Assembly: GCF_013019105.1 (NCBI RefSeq)
Contig: NZ_BLTE01000006.1
Location: 1 to 64,000 of the forward strand
DNA: 64,000 nt
Origin: Fundidesulfovibrio magnetotacticus
GTDB taxonomy: Bacteria > Desulfobacterota > Desulfovibrionia > Desulfovibrionales > Desulfovibrionaceae
Direction: 5' to 3'
Both the position numbers and the translations under genes were made by a program. Of this stretch, positions 25,292 through 33,129 are shown piece after piece. The first letter of the stretch is position 1; every line of letters starts with the position of its first letter. Under the pieces are notes generated by a model, which did not search any database, was not told where the DNA came from, and saw only the letters and a list, made by a program, of their open reading frames with translations.

Positions 25292-27517
25292 ATGCCCGCC
25301 CACGTTCCCGCCGACCTGCCCGTCCCCGACCTCAACCAGAACGCCAAGGTGGTCCTGGCCAAACGCTATCTGCGCAAGGGCCCCGACGGGAAACCCGTGG
25401 AGGACGAGCAGGCCCTGTTCTGGCGCGTGGCCCACGCCGTGGCCGCCGAGGAGACCCGCCACCCCGGCTCCCCCTGGCAGCCCGACGAGCTGGCCCGCAC
25501 CTTCTACGACCTGATGATCTCCTTCAAGTTCCTGCCCAACTCGCCCACGCTCATGAACGCGGGCACCGAGCTGGGCCAGCTGGCCGCCTGCTTCGTGATC
25601 CCCGTGGGTGACTCCATGGACGAGATCTTCGACGCCGTGAAGCACGCGGCGCTCATCCACAAGTCGGGCGGCGGCACGGGCTTCTCCTTCTCGCGGCTTC
25701 GCCCCGTGAACTCCCGCGTGGGCTCCACCGGGGGCGTGGCCTCGGGGCCGGTCTCGTTCATGCGCATCTTCAACACCGCCACCGAGCAGGTGAAGCAGGG
25801 CGGCACGCGCCGGGGCGCCAACATGGGCATCCTGCGCGTGGACCATCCCGACATCCTTGAATTCATCCGCTGCAAGGAGCGCGAGGGCGAGCTCAACAAC
25901 TTCAACATCTCCGTGGCCCTCACCGAGCCTTTCATGCAGGCCGTGGAGCAGGGCGAAGACTACGACCTCGTCGCCCCCCACTCCCGGGAGTCCAAGGGCC
26001 GCCTCAACGCCCGCGAGGTGTTCCAGCTCCTGGTGCAGAAGGCCTGGGAATCGGGCGACCCGGGCATCATCTTCCTCGACCGCATCAACCGCGACAACCC
26101 CACCCCGGCGCTGGGCGAGATCGAATCGACGAATCCTTGCGGAGAGCAACCCCTGCTCCCCTACGAGGCCTGCAACCTGGGTTCGCTCAACCTGGCGCTG
26201 CTCAAGTCCGGCGACGGGGTGGACTGGGAGGAGCTCAAGCGCGTCACCCACCTGGCCGTGCGCTTCCTGGACAACGTCATCGACGCCTCGGTCTACCCCC
26301 TGGACCGCATCACCGAGATGGTGCGCTCCAACCGCAAGATCGGCCTGGGCGTCATGGGCTTCGCGGACCTGCTCTTCCAGCTGGGCATCCCCTACGACTC
26401 CCGCGAGGGCCTCAAGCTGGCCGAGAAGATCATGGACTTCATCCAGACCGAATCCAAGGCGGCCTCCAAACAGCTGGCCCAGGAGCGCGGCCCCTTCCCC
26501 AACTTCGAGGCCTCGGTCTACGCCAGCCGCCAGCAGGGCCCCTTCCGCAACGCCACCACCACCACCATCGCCCCCACGGGCACACTCTCCATCCTGGCCG
26601 GGTGCTCCTCGGGCGTGGAGCCGCTCTTCGCCCTCTCCTTCGCCCGCCACGTGATGGACGGCGAGAAGCTCGTGGAGTCCAACCCCCACTTCGAGGCCGC
26701 CGTGAAGGCCGCCCAGTGCCACTCGCCCCGGCTCATGGAGGAGGTGGCCGCCAAGGGCTCCATCGCCCACATCGACTACATCCCCGAGGACCTGCGCCGC
26801 GTCTTCGTCACGGCCATGGACATCACCCCGGAATCGCACCTCAAGATGCAGGCCGCATTCCAGAAATTCACCGACAACGCCGTCTCCAAGACCGTCAACC
26901 TGCCCAACGAGGCCACCCAGGACGACATCTGGAAGATCTACTGGATGGCCTACGAGCTGGGCTGCAAGGGCGTCACCGTCTACCGCGACGGCTGCAAGAC
27001 CGCCCAGGTGCTCTGCACCGGCGACGGCGCGCCCAAGGACAAGCAGGGCGAGCGCGCCGAATCGCGCGTGCGCAACCGCCCCGACGTGGTCTACGGCTTC
27101 ACCCAGAAGGTGAAGACCGGCTACGGCGACCTCTACCTCACCGTCAACGAGGTGGACGGCAAGCCCTTCGAGGTGTTCGCCACCATCGGCAAGTCGGGCC
27201 GTTCCATCACGGCCAAGGCCGAGGCCATCGGCAGGCTCGTGTCCCTGGCCCTGCGCTCCGGCGTGGACGTGGCCGACGTGGTGGGCCAGCTCAAGGGCAT
27301 CGGCGGCGAGAACCCCGTGTTCCAGAAGAAGGGCCTGCTGCTCTCCCTGCCGGACGCCGTGGCCTGGGTGCTGGAGCACCGCTACATGCAGGGCCTCAAG
27401 CGGGCCGACGACGTGCGCTCCCTCAACGCCCCCACCTGCCCGGAATGCGCCGAGGAGCTGGTGTTCGAGGAAGGCTGCTACGTGTGCAAGGCCTGCGGCT
27501 TCACCAAATGCGGCTAG
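25292..27517 (+). CDS. nrdJ: Adenosylcobalamin-dependent (class II) ribonucleotide reductase
   Basis: The 741-residue enzyme reduces ribonucleotides to deoxyribonucleotides using coenzyme B12, independent of oxygen. Visible family blocks are AACFVIPVGDSMDEIF near 108, KSGGGTGFSFSRLRP near 130, the active-site NPCGEQPLLPYEACN near 283 with the thiyl Cys, and TGTLSILAGCSSGVEP near 430. A C-terminal Cys-x2-Cys zinc ribbon (CPECAEEL, YVCKACGFTKCG) closes the protein, where the redox Cys pair of class II enzymes also lies. The ATG at 25292 follows AAGGAG; a TTG start upstream is rejected. Confidence 0.95.
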   Translation: MPAHVPADLPVPDLNQNAKVVLAKRYLRKGPDGKPVEDEQALFWRVAHAVAAEETRHPGSPWQPDELARTFYDLMISFKFLPNSPTLMNAGTELGQLAACFVIPVGDSMDEIFDAVKHAALIHKSGGGTGFSFSRLRPVNSRVGSTGGVASGPVSFMRIFNTATEQVKQGGTRRGANMGILRVDHPDILEFIRCKEREGELNNFNISVALTEPFMQAVEQGEDYDLVAPHSRESKGRLNAREVFQLLVQKAWESGDPGIIFLDRINRDNPTPALGEIESTNPCGEQPLLPYEACNLGSLNLALLKSGDGVDWEELKRVTHLAVRFLDNVIDASVYPLDRITEMVRSNRKIGLGVMGFADLLFQLGIPYDSREGLKLAEKIMDFIQTESKAASKQLAQERGPFPNFEASVYASRQQGPFRNATTTTIAPTGTLSILAGCSSGVEPLFALSFARHVMDGEKLVESNPHFEAAVKAAQCHSPRLMEEVAAKGSIAHIDYIPEDLRRVFVTAMDITPESHLKMQAAFQKFTDNAVSKTVNLPNEATQDDIWKIYWMAYELGCKGVTVYRDGCKTAQVLCTGDGAPKDKQGERAESRVRNRPDVVYGFTQKVKTGYGDLYLTVNEVDGKPFEVFATIGKSGRSITAKAEAIGRLVSLALRSGVDVADVVGQLKGIGGENPVFQKKGLLLSLPDAVAWVLEHRYMQGLKRADDVRSLNAPTCPECAEELVFEEGCYVCKACGFTKCG

Positions 27518-27533
27518 ATAGGAGCCCCAGGCC

Positions 27534-28256
27534 GTGATCTCCGCCGTCCAGCTCACCCACGCCTTCGACGAGCACCTGGCCCTGCGCGCCGTGAGCTTTC
27601 GCGTGCGCAAGGGCGAGTTCTGCTTCCTCACCGGCCACTCCGGCGCGGGCAAGACCACCCTGCTGCGCCTGCTCCACGGCGACCTGCCCGTGCAGCGCGG
27701 CAAGGCCTCCATCGCCGGGTACGACCTCTCCGGGCTGCCCCGGAAGAACCTGCCCTTCCTGCGCCGCGACGTGGCCGTGGTCTTCCAGGACTTCAAGATC
27801 CTCATGGACCGCACCGTGCGCGAAAACGTGAGCCTGCCCCTGGAGGTCTGCGGCCTGCCGCGCGAGCAGATCGTGCGCCGCGTGGACTCGGTGCTGGCCT
27901 CCCTGCACCTCACGCGCATGGCCGAGCTGCCCTGCCTGTCGCTCTCCGGCGGCGAACAGCAGCGCGTGGCCATCGCCCGGGCCATGGCCGGGGGCCCCAA
28001 GGTGATCCTGGCCGACGAGCCCACCGGCAATCTGGACCTCAACCTCGCCCAGCGCCTCATGGAGGTGTTCAAGCAGTTCCACGCCCACGGCGTGACCATC
28101 CTCATGGCCACCCACAACATGGAACTGGTGCGCGCCACGCCCCAGGCCCGGGTGCTGAGCCTCGAAGCGGGCTTCCTGCTGGCCGGGGGCGAGGAGGAGG
28201 ACGAACAGGGCCAAGCCGACGACGGCATCGCCCCCGAAGAGGAGGCCCCGGCATGA
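27534..28256 (+). CDS. ftsE: Cell-division ABC transporter ATPase FtsE
   Basis: The 240-residue ABC ATPase pairs with FtsX at the septum to control peptidoglycan hydrolases. It has Walker A GHSGAGKTT near 34, Q-loop VVFQDFKIL near 82, signature LSGGEQQRVAIARA near 137, Walker B VILADEPTGNLD near 158 and the H-loop ATHN. The start is GTG behind AGGAG. The acidic C-terminal tail (GEEEDEQ...) is longer than usual. It overlaps ftsX by 4 bases. The nrdJ gene ends 16 bases upstream. Confidence 0.93.
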   Translation: MISAVQLTHAFDEHLALRAVSFRVRKGEFCFLTGHSGAGKTTLLRLLHGDLPVQRGKASIAGYDLSGLPRKNLPFLRRDVAVVFQDFKILMDRTVRENVSLPLEVCGLPREQIVRRVDSVLASLHLTRMAELPCLSLSGGEQQRVAIARAMAGGPKVILADEPTGNLDLNLAQRLMEVFKQFHAHGVTILMATHNMELVRATPQARVLSLEAGFLLAGGEEEDEQGQADDGIAPEEEAPA

Positions 28257-29122
28257 TCCTCTTCGCACGCGCCCTGGCCCGCGCCCTGGACCTGATCTCC
28301 CACGCGCCGGGCCTGCACCTGATGGCCGCCGCCGCGCTGGGCCTGACCTGCTTCCTGGCCGGGGCCTTCGGCCTGTTCCTCTCCAACCTGGACCACCACC
28401 TCACCAGCCGCCAGGGCCACGCCCAGTTCCAGGTCTACTGGCGCCCCGGCACGGACATGGCCCAGGTGCGCTCCCAGTGGGAGGCCATCCGCGCCATGCC
28501 CGGGGTGGATTCCGTGGTGGCCTTCACCCCGGACCAGGCCCTGGAGACTCTGAAGAAGACCATCGGGCCGGGCTTCGATTTCAGCTGGATGACCGTGAAC
28601 CCCCTGCCCGCCACGGCCCTGGCCTCCTTCCGGGTGAACTCCGCCGAATCGCGCCCGGCCGAGGCCTTCCTGGACCGCCTGAACGCCCTGCCCGGGGTGG
28701 AGAAGGTGCGCATCAACCCCATGCAGCTCGACGTGGCCATGGCCTTGCGCGCGCTCTCGGTGAAGGCCCTGGTGCCGCTGTCGCTCTCGCTCTCGCTGGC
28801 CATCGCCCTGCTGGCCTACCTGGCCGCGCGGCTGTGCCTGGAGGGCCGCCGGGCCGAGGCGGAAATCCTGCGCCTGGTGGGCGCGCGGGAGTGGTTCGTG
28901 CGCCTGCCCTGGACCGTGAGCGCCGCAGCCACGGGCTTCGTGGGCTCCTCGGTGGGCCTGGGCGCGCTTTTCGCCGTGCAGAATTCCCTGTCCGGAGTGC
29001 TCAACGAGCCGCCCCTGTGGATCAAGCTGGGCCCGCTCCCTCTGGAAGAAGCACTGGTGATGACGCTGTTGGCCGTGGTCATGTCCGCCCTGGGCGGCTG
29101 GCTGGCCGCCTCGGGGGACTAG
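28253..29122 (+). CDS. ftsX: Cell-division permease FtsX
   Basis: The 289-residue membrane protein has an N-terminal TM near 20-45, a periplasmic domain at about 46-160 (MPGVDSVVAFTPDQAL pattern), and three further TMs near 165-190, 215-240 and 255-285. This is the FtsX layout. It works with FtsE. The gene is convergent with the glycosyltransferase gene, with a gap of 6 bases and no room for a terminator between them. Confidence 0.92.
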   Translation: MILFARALARALDLISHAPGLHLMAAAALGLTCFLAGAFGLFLSNLDHHLTSRQGHAQFQVYWRPGTDMAQVRSQWEAIRAMPGVDSVVAFTPDQALETLKKTIGPGFDFSWMTVNPLPATALASFRVNSAESRPAEAFLDRLNALPGVEKVRINPMQLDVAMALRALSVKALVPLSLSLSLAIALLAYLAARLCLEGRRAEAEILRLVGAREWFVRLPWTVSAAATGFVGSSVGLGALFAVQNSLSGVLNEPPLWIKLGPLPLEEALVMTLLAVVMSALGGWLAASGD

Positions 29123-29128
29123 CCCCCC

Positions 29129-30766
29129 TCACCCCGTCCAGGCCAGGGCGCGCTCCACCGAGCCGCCCGGATCGGCCGCGCGCAGGAAGCCCTCGAAAGC
29201 CGGGAGCCTGCCCTGCTCCAGGGCGCGCAGCCGGGCCAAGCGCAGTTCCTCCAGGCCTTCGCGCGCCCGGAAGGCCTTCAGATCCGCCAGGCCCAGGGCC
29301 GCGCCCAGGCGGTAGTCCTTCGGCCGGTGCAGCGTCAGGGTGGAGAGGTGCGCCACGCGCACCAGGTCGCTGCCGGGCAGGCCGCGCAGCAGCGCCTCGA
29401 TGCGACGGCACGTCTCCAGGTCCCGGGGGTCCAAGGCGTGCGCCAGGTGCAGGAACTCCACCGCGCTGGCCGCCAGGTGACGCTCCGGATCGAAGGCGAA
29501 GCCCGGACGCCAGAGCGCGCCCCGACGGGCCAGCGCGCCGGACATGCCCCGGCAGATCCCCGCCGGTGTCCGCGACTCCAGGGGTGGCTCCCCCGAGGCG
29601 CGGGCGAACAAGGCGTAGGCCCCGGCCGCCGTTTCGGCCTCGCCCAGGCGCAGGGCCAGGGCGCAGGCGCAGGCCGCCAGCCCCGCGTGGCCAGCCCCCG
29701 GGCCGGAGAGCAGCCGCAGGCATGGCCCAAGGGCCTCCCGCGCACGCCCCGCCAACGCCAGAAGCGCCCCCAGGGCCGCCAGACACTCCGGGTCGCCCCC
29801 GTATCCGCCCACCCCCTCCAGAACCTCGTCCCGTGGCGCGGGAAGATGCCCCGACTCCGTGCAGCGCGCCGCCGACAGCCAGAAGAGACGCCGCGCCTCC
29901 GCCCCCGCGGGCGCGACACGCTCCGCCGCAAGGGCCAGACGCCCCAGGGCCTCCACGCGGCGCTCCGGCAGGTGCTCGCGCGCGTGGCGCTCCCGGGCGG
30001 CGCGGCCCAGCCGTTCGGCCAGGGCCGGGTCGGCCTCCAGGCGCGCCAGGGCCTCGTCCAGCTCCAGGACATGGGAGTAGGTGAGCACCTCCCGGTCCGG
30101 CTCGAAAAGATCCTCCAGGCCGTTGTCGATCAGGGGGTCCACCACGGCGCACCCTGCCGAGGCGCTCAGGAAGAGCCTCTGGGTGATCTCCCCCTGGATG
30201 GACTCCCCGGGCGCGACACGCGCCGAACAATACGCCGGGAGAACCTCCGCGTGGGGGAGATCGCCGTGAACGAAAGCGCTCCAGCGTTCCCGAAGGTGTT
30301 TGACGAAGCCGGCGCGCACGGGCCTGTGCCCGGTGACACGGCCCACGAAGGCCGTCCGGTGGGGCCTCTCGGCGTGGGGTATCCAGGGTGCGGGCGGCGC
30401 GCTCCAGGTCACCCAGTCCTTGCGGGCCTTTTCCGCGCCCAACAGCCCGGCCCAGTGCTTCTGGGTGGCGGCCACGGCGTCGAAGAGCGCGGCGTAGGGG
30501 GCCTGCCAGTGGTGGTTGAGGTGCGGGTCCAGGCTCCAGAACACCTTGGGGCAATCCAGGCGCTCCAGGCCCTGAAGGAGCGTGCGCGGGGCCAGGCGTT
30601 CGTCTTGCAACAGCAGATCGGGCTCCAGGCCCTCGCGCTCCAGCAGCGCCGCCACGTCCACGATGCCGGGCGGGACCTCCAGGCCGCGCACCGCCGCCGG
30701 GAAGGCCCCGAGCGCCCCCGGGAGCTGCGGGGTGATCCAGACGGCCAGGGGCCGGGCGGGATTCAC
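29129..30766 (-). CDS. CgeB-like glycosyltransferase with a TPR-like C-terminal half
   Basis: About 545 residues from a GTG whose first bases overlap the stop codon of tag. The N-terminal part, about 1-290, resembles CgeB/DUF3880-type glycosyltransferases: VFWSLDPHLNHHWQA near 80, TAFVGRVTGHRPVRAGFV near 138, GCAVVDPLIDNGLEDLF near 205 and a Leu/Arg-rich helix pair after it. The C-terminal 250 residues are Ala/Leu/Arg-rich helical repeats like TPR. Related Desulfovibrio proteins are often near flagellar or surface-glycan genes. The sugar and acceptor are unknown. Confidence 0.75.
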   Translation of the reverse strand: MNPARPLAVWITPQLPGALGAFPAAVRGLEVPPGIVDVAALLEREGLEPDLLLQDERLAPRTLLQGLERLDCPKVFWSLDPHLNHHWQAPYAALFDAVAATQKHWAGLLGAEKARKDWVTWSAPPAPWIPHAERPHRTAFVGRVTGHRPVRAGFVKHLRERWSAFVHGDLPHAEVLPAYCSARVAPGESIQGEITQRLFLSASAGCAVVDPLIDNGLEDLFEPDREVLTYSHVLELDEALARLEADPALAERLGRAARERHAREHLPERRVEALGRLALAAERVAPAGAEARRLFWLSAARCTESGHLPAPRDEVLEGVGGYGGDPECLAALGALLALAGRAREALGPCLRLLSGPGAGHAGLAACACALALRLGEAETAAGAYALFARASGEPPLESRTPAGICRGMSGALARRGALWRPGFAFDPERHLAASAVEFLHLAHALDPRDLETCRRIEALLRGLPGSDLVRVAHLSTLTLHRPKDYRLGAALGLADLKAFRAREGLEELRLARLRALEQGRLPAFEGFLRAADPGGSVERALAWTG

Positions 30767-31362
30767 GGCAGCGGGCCGGTCCGGGCGAGCTGGGCGTGGC
30801 GGAAGCAGCAGGTGAGGTGGTCGTTCACCAGCCCGGCGGACTGGAGCAGGGCATAGACGATGGTGGAGCCCACGAAGGTGAAGCCCTGGGCCTTGAGGGC
30901 GCGGCTCACGGCGTCGGAGAGGGGCGTGGTGGCGGGCGTCTGGTCCATGCGCTCCCAGGCGTTTTGGACGGGCGTGTTGTCCACGAAGGCCCAGAGGAAG
31001 GCCGCGAAGCCGCCGTGGCGCTCCTGGGTCGCCAGGAAGGCCCGGGCGTTGCGCGCGCTGGCCTCCACCTTGAGGCGGTTGCGGATGATGCCCGGGTCGG
31101 CCAGGAGGCGGGCGAAGTCCGTGGGGCCGTAGGCGGCCATGGTCTCGGGGTCGAAGCCCTGGAAGGCGCGGCGGAAGTTCTCGCGGCGCCGCAGGATGGT
31201 CAGCCAGGAGAGCCCGGCCTGGAAGCCCTCCAGGATGAGCAGTTCGAAGAGGGCGCGCTCGTCCCGCAGGGGCGTGCCCCACTCGCGGTCGTGGTAGTCG
31301 GTGTAGAGGGGGTCCGCGCCGGGCCAGGGGCAGCGGGTCAGCCCGTCGCCCGGGGGGGTCAC
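30763..31362 (-). CDS. tag: DNA-3-methyladenine glycosylase I (Tag)
   Basis: The 199-residue base-excision repair enzyme removes 3-methyladenine from DNA. Visible features are RCPWPGADPLYTDYHDREWG near 10-30 (Cys of the zinc site), LILEGFQAGLSWLTILRRR near 43, and the C-terminal GFTFVGSTIVYALLQSAGLVNDH with the zinc-binding His and Cys residues (NDHLTCCFRH). The GTG at 31362 overlaps the stop of the upstream gene, and its own stop overlaps the start of the downstream gene, giving a chain of coupled genes. Confidence 0.93.
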   Translation of the reverse strand: MTPPGDGLTRCPWPGADPLYTDYHDREWGTPLRDERALFELLILEGFQAGLSWLTILRRRENFRRAFQGFDPETMAAYGPTDFARLLADPGIIRNRLKVEASARNARAFLATQERHGGFAAFLWAFVDNTPVQNAWERMDQTPATTPLSDAVSRALKAQGFTFVGSTIVYALLQSAGLVNDHLTCCFRHAQLARTGPLP

Positions 31363-31619
31363 GGGGCGCCCCGGTCCAGGCGCAGGGCCATGCGTTCGGA
31401 GAAGAGGTAGAGGCAGTCCACCATGAAGGCGTACTCGGGGCACTCCTGACGCCACAGGGCCATCACGTCCTTGAGGCTTTCCCGGGCCGCCTCGATGTCG
31501 GCCAGGGATTCGGCGTTGTTGAGCCGGGCCAACAGTTCCAGATATTCGTCGGAATCGAAGGCCGTCACCGCCGCGCGGCCGATGCGTTCCTTGTCGAGGC
31601 CGTCCCAGACGCCTTTCAT
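31359..31619 (-). CDS. Small cytoplasmic protein of unknown function
   Basis: The 86-residue, mostly helical, acidic protein (MKGVWDGLDKERIGRAAVTA, then DIEAARESLKDVMALW) has no signal and no recognised family. A strong GGAGGAG site lies 6 bases before the ATG. Its stop overlaps the start of tag. Confidence 0.7.
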   Translation of the reverse strand: MKGVWDGLDKERIGRAAVTAFDSDEYLELLARLNNAESLADIEAARESLKDVMALWRQECPEYAFMVDCLYLFSERMALRLDRGAP

Positions 31620-31659
31620 GAAGTCTCCTCCGGATTGGGGTTCGTGCCCGGCCGGGGCG

Positions 31660-32346
31660 TTACTGCTTGCAGGGCAGCAGGATGTCCTGGGCCATCCAGC
31701 CCACCGCGCCCGTGCCCGCCTGGGGGGAATATTCCATGACCATGGAGGTCTGCCCGGCGTCGAAGCGCCAGGAGCGGTCGCCCTTGTAGTTTGGGGGGCT
31801 TTCAAGGGGGCCGCCGTAGGTCTCGCGCATGCGGGCCAGGAGCACCAGGTGGTTCACCTCGCCGTCGTAGCGCGTGAGCGCCCCGGCGAGCCTGCCCTTG
31901 CAGAACACGTAGACGATCTCGCGCATGGCCACGCCCATCACTTCCATGTCCTCGCCCAGGCGCACGTAGTAGGCCAGGTTCCCCTGCTCCTCGCGCCTGG
32001 AGAGGTTGGGCACTCCGGCCAGGGGCGTGCCCCAGGCCAGGCCGCGAAACGTGTCCGCCCCCGGGGCCGGGCCGTCGGGCGCGGCGGCGGCCTTCTTCCC
32101 GGGCTTGGGCTCGCCGGTTTTGGCCCCGCCTGAGGATTTCTTCTTCTTGGAAGAGGAGTCCCCCTTGGCCTTGGCGTCGCCGGAGGCCTTCTTCTTGGAC
32201 TGGGAGGCCTGGCTATTGGACTGTTTCTTGGTCTGCGGGGCGTCCTGCGCGAACGCCGGGACGGTCAGGGAGCAGAACCCCACGGCCAGGGCGAGCACGA
32301 GGGCCGCGGCCAGCCGGGGACGGGGGATGCGCGTGGTCTTCGTCAT
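31660..32346 (-). CDS. Secreted protein with a Lys/Ser-rich linker
   Basis: The 228-residue protein has a signal peptide (about 1-33, cleavage near AFA-QD), then a low-complexity Lys/Ser/Gly/Ala stretch at about 38-95, then a globular domain of about 130 residues (FRGLAWGTPLAGVPNL, then VFCKGRLAGALTRYDGEVNH and DILLPCKQ). The domain pattern (an opening FRG-xWGT and a C-terminal strand set) is typical of small secreted proteins of this lineage. I cannot name the function. Confidence 0.7.
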   Translation of the reverse strand: MTKTTRIPRPRLAAALVLALAVGFCSLTVPAFAQDAPQTKKQSNSQASQSKKKASGDAKAKGDSSSKKKKSSGGAKTGEPKPGKKAAAAPDGPAPGADTFRGLAWGTPLAGVPNLSRREEQGNLAYYVRLGEDMEVMGVAMREIVYVFCKGRLAGALTRYDGEVNHLVLLARMRETYGGPLESPPNYKGDRSWRFDAGQTSMVMEYSPQAGTGAVGWMAQDILLPCKQ

Positions 32347-32383
32347 GGGCTGGGCATACTGGAAGCCCGCCCGCCAAGCAAGC

Positions 32384-32567
32384 TCCGGGCCTCCCGGAAG
32401 GGAGGCCCGGGGAGGCTGCTGAAAAAGTCGGCTTTGCGGCTTTTTCAGCAGCCCTGCGCAGAGCGCAGCATGGAGCAGGGCGGCTTTGCCGCCCGTAAGC
32501 GTATCTCACAAACCCCGCTTCGGGGTTTGTCATCAAGCTGTCCGGGCCTCCCGGAAGGGAGGCCCGG
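32384..32567. repeat. Palindromic composite element flanked by 27-bp direct repeats
   Basis: A 27-base sequence that is itself a perfect 11-bp hairpin with GGAA loop occurs at 32384-32410 and 32541-32567. Between them lie a 14-bp inverted repeat (GGCTGCTGAAAAAG and complement, 32414-32453), GGGCGGC-TTT-GCCGCCC (32478-32494) and ACAAACCCCG-CTT-CGGGGTTTGT (32508-32530). Positions 32449-32540 are a copy, in opposite orientation, of 61059-61149. The right-hand hairpin followed by TTTT could terminate plus-strand transcription. Confidence 0.75.
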
Positions 32568-32573
32568 GCCTTT

Positions 32574-32966
32574 TCAGACGGACTTGTCCAGGAGCCCCTT
32601 GGCCATGCGCTTGAGGTTGTCCGAGAGCTTGACGATCTCGTCCTGGGGGATCTTGCGGATCACGCGCGTGCCGCCCGCTTCCTTCATCTCCACCTGGAGT
32701 TGTCCCGTTTCGTCGAGCACCTTGAAGTGCAGGTCCACGCCGCGCTGGTGGAAATAGTCCTGGGTCTGGGCGAGCAGCTTTTCACGTTCAGCGAGGTCGC
32801 GGGCGGGGTCGCGCTCTTGCGCGTGCTGGTCCTGTCCCTGGCCCTCGCGGGGGGATTCCTCGGTCTGGCGGACGGCTTCCTCGCGGACCTTCAAGGCCTG
32901 GACGGCCTTTTCCGCGTCCACGTGATGCGCCGCTTCCTTGGGCGTTTCGATGTTCTGGATGTTCAT
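32574..32966 (-). CDS. flaG: FlaG-family flagellar protein
   Basis: The 130-residue protein has a charged, helical N-terminal half and a C-terminal FlaG domain (DLHFKVLDETGQLQVEMKEA, then VIRKIPQDEIVKLSDNL). FlaG affects filament length and is usually a late flagellar gene. A near-consensus sigma-28 promoter upstream fits this. The flagellar filament genes are not in this window, so flaG is an outlier from its usual place near fliD. Confidence 0.85.
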   Translation of the reverse strand: MNIQNIETPKEAAHHVDAEKAVQALKVREEAVRQTEESPREGQGQDQHAQERDPARDLAEREKLLAQTQDYFHQRGVDLHFKVLDETGQLQVEMKEAGGTRVIRKIPQDEIVKLSDNLKRMAKGLLDKSV

Positions 32967-33018
32967 GGCTCACCCCTCCCTGGATGAAACCCTGCCATTG
33001 CCGGTTTCTTCACACTCC

Positions 33019-33045
33019 TTATCGGACTTGCGCGCCGTTTCTTTA
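33019..33045 (-). promoter_or_regulatory. Sigma-28 (FliA) promoter of flaG
   Basis: On the minus strand TAAAGAAA (33038-33045), 11 bases, then TCCGATAA (33019-33026). The consensus is TAAAGTTT-N11-GCCGATAA, so the spacing is exact and 13 of 16 positions match. The expected RNA start is about 45 bases upstream of the flaG ATG. Confidence 0.8.
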
Positions 33046-33129
33046 GACCCGCCGCCGCGCGCCATTCTTGACTTGCCGGGCGATTTCATCAAAAGTCCTG
33101 CCCTCCCATTCCGCCATCTGGAGCAGCCC

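Noticed and set aside
32938-33129. Longer N-terminus for ileS
   Set aside because: It would overlap the flaG start and the sigma-28 promoter, and the GTG at 33130 has a ribosome binding site.
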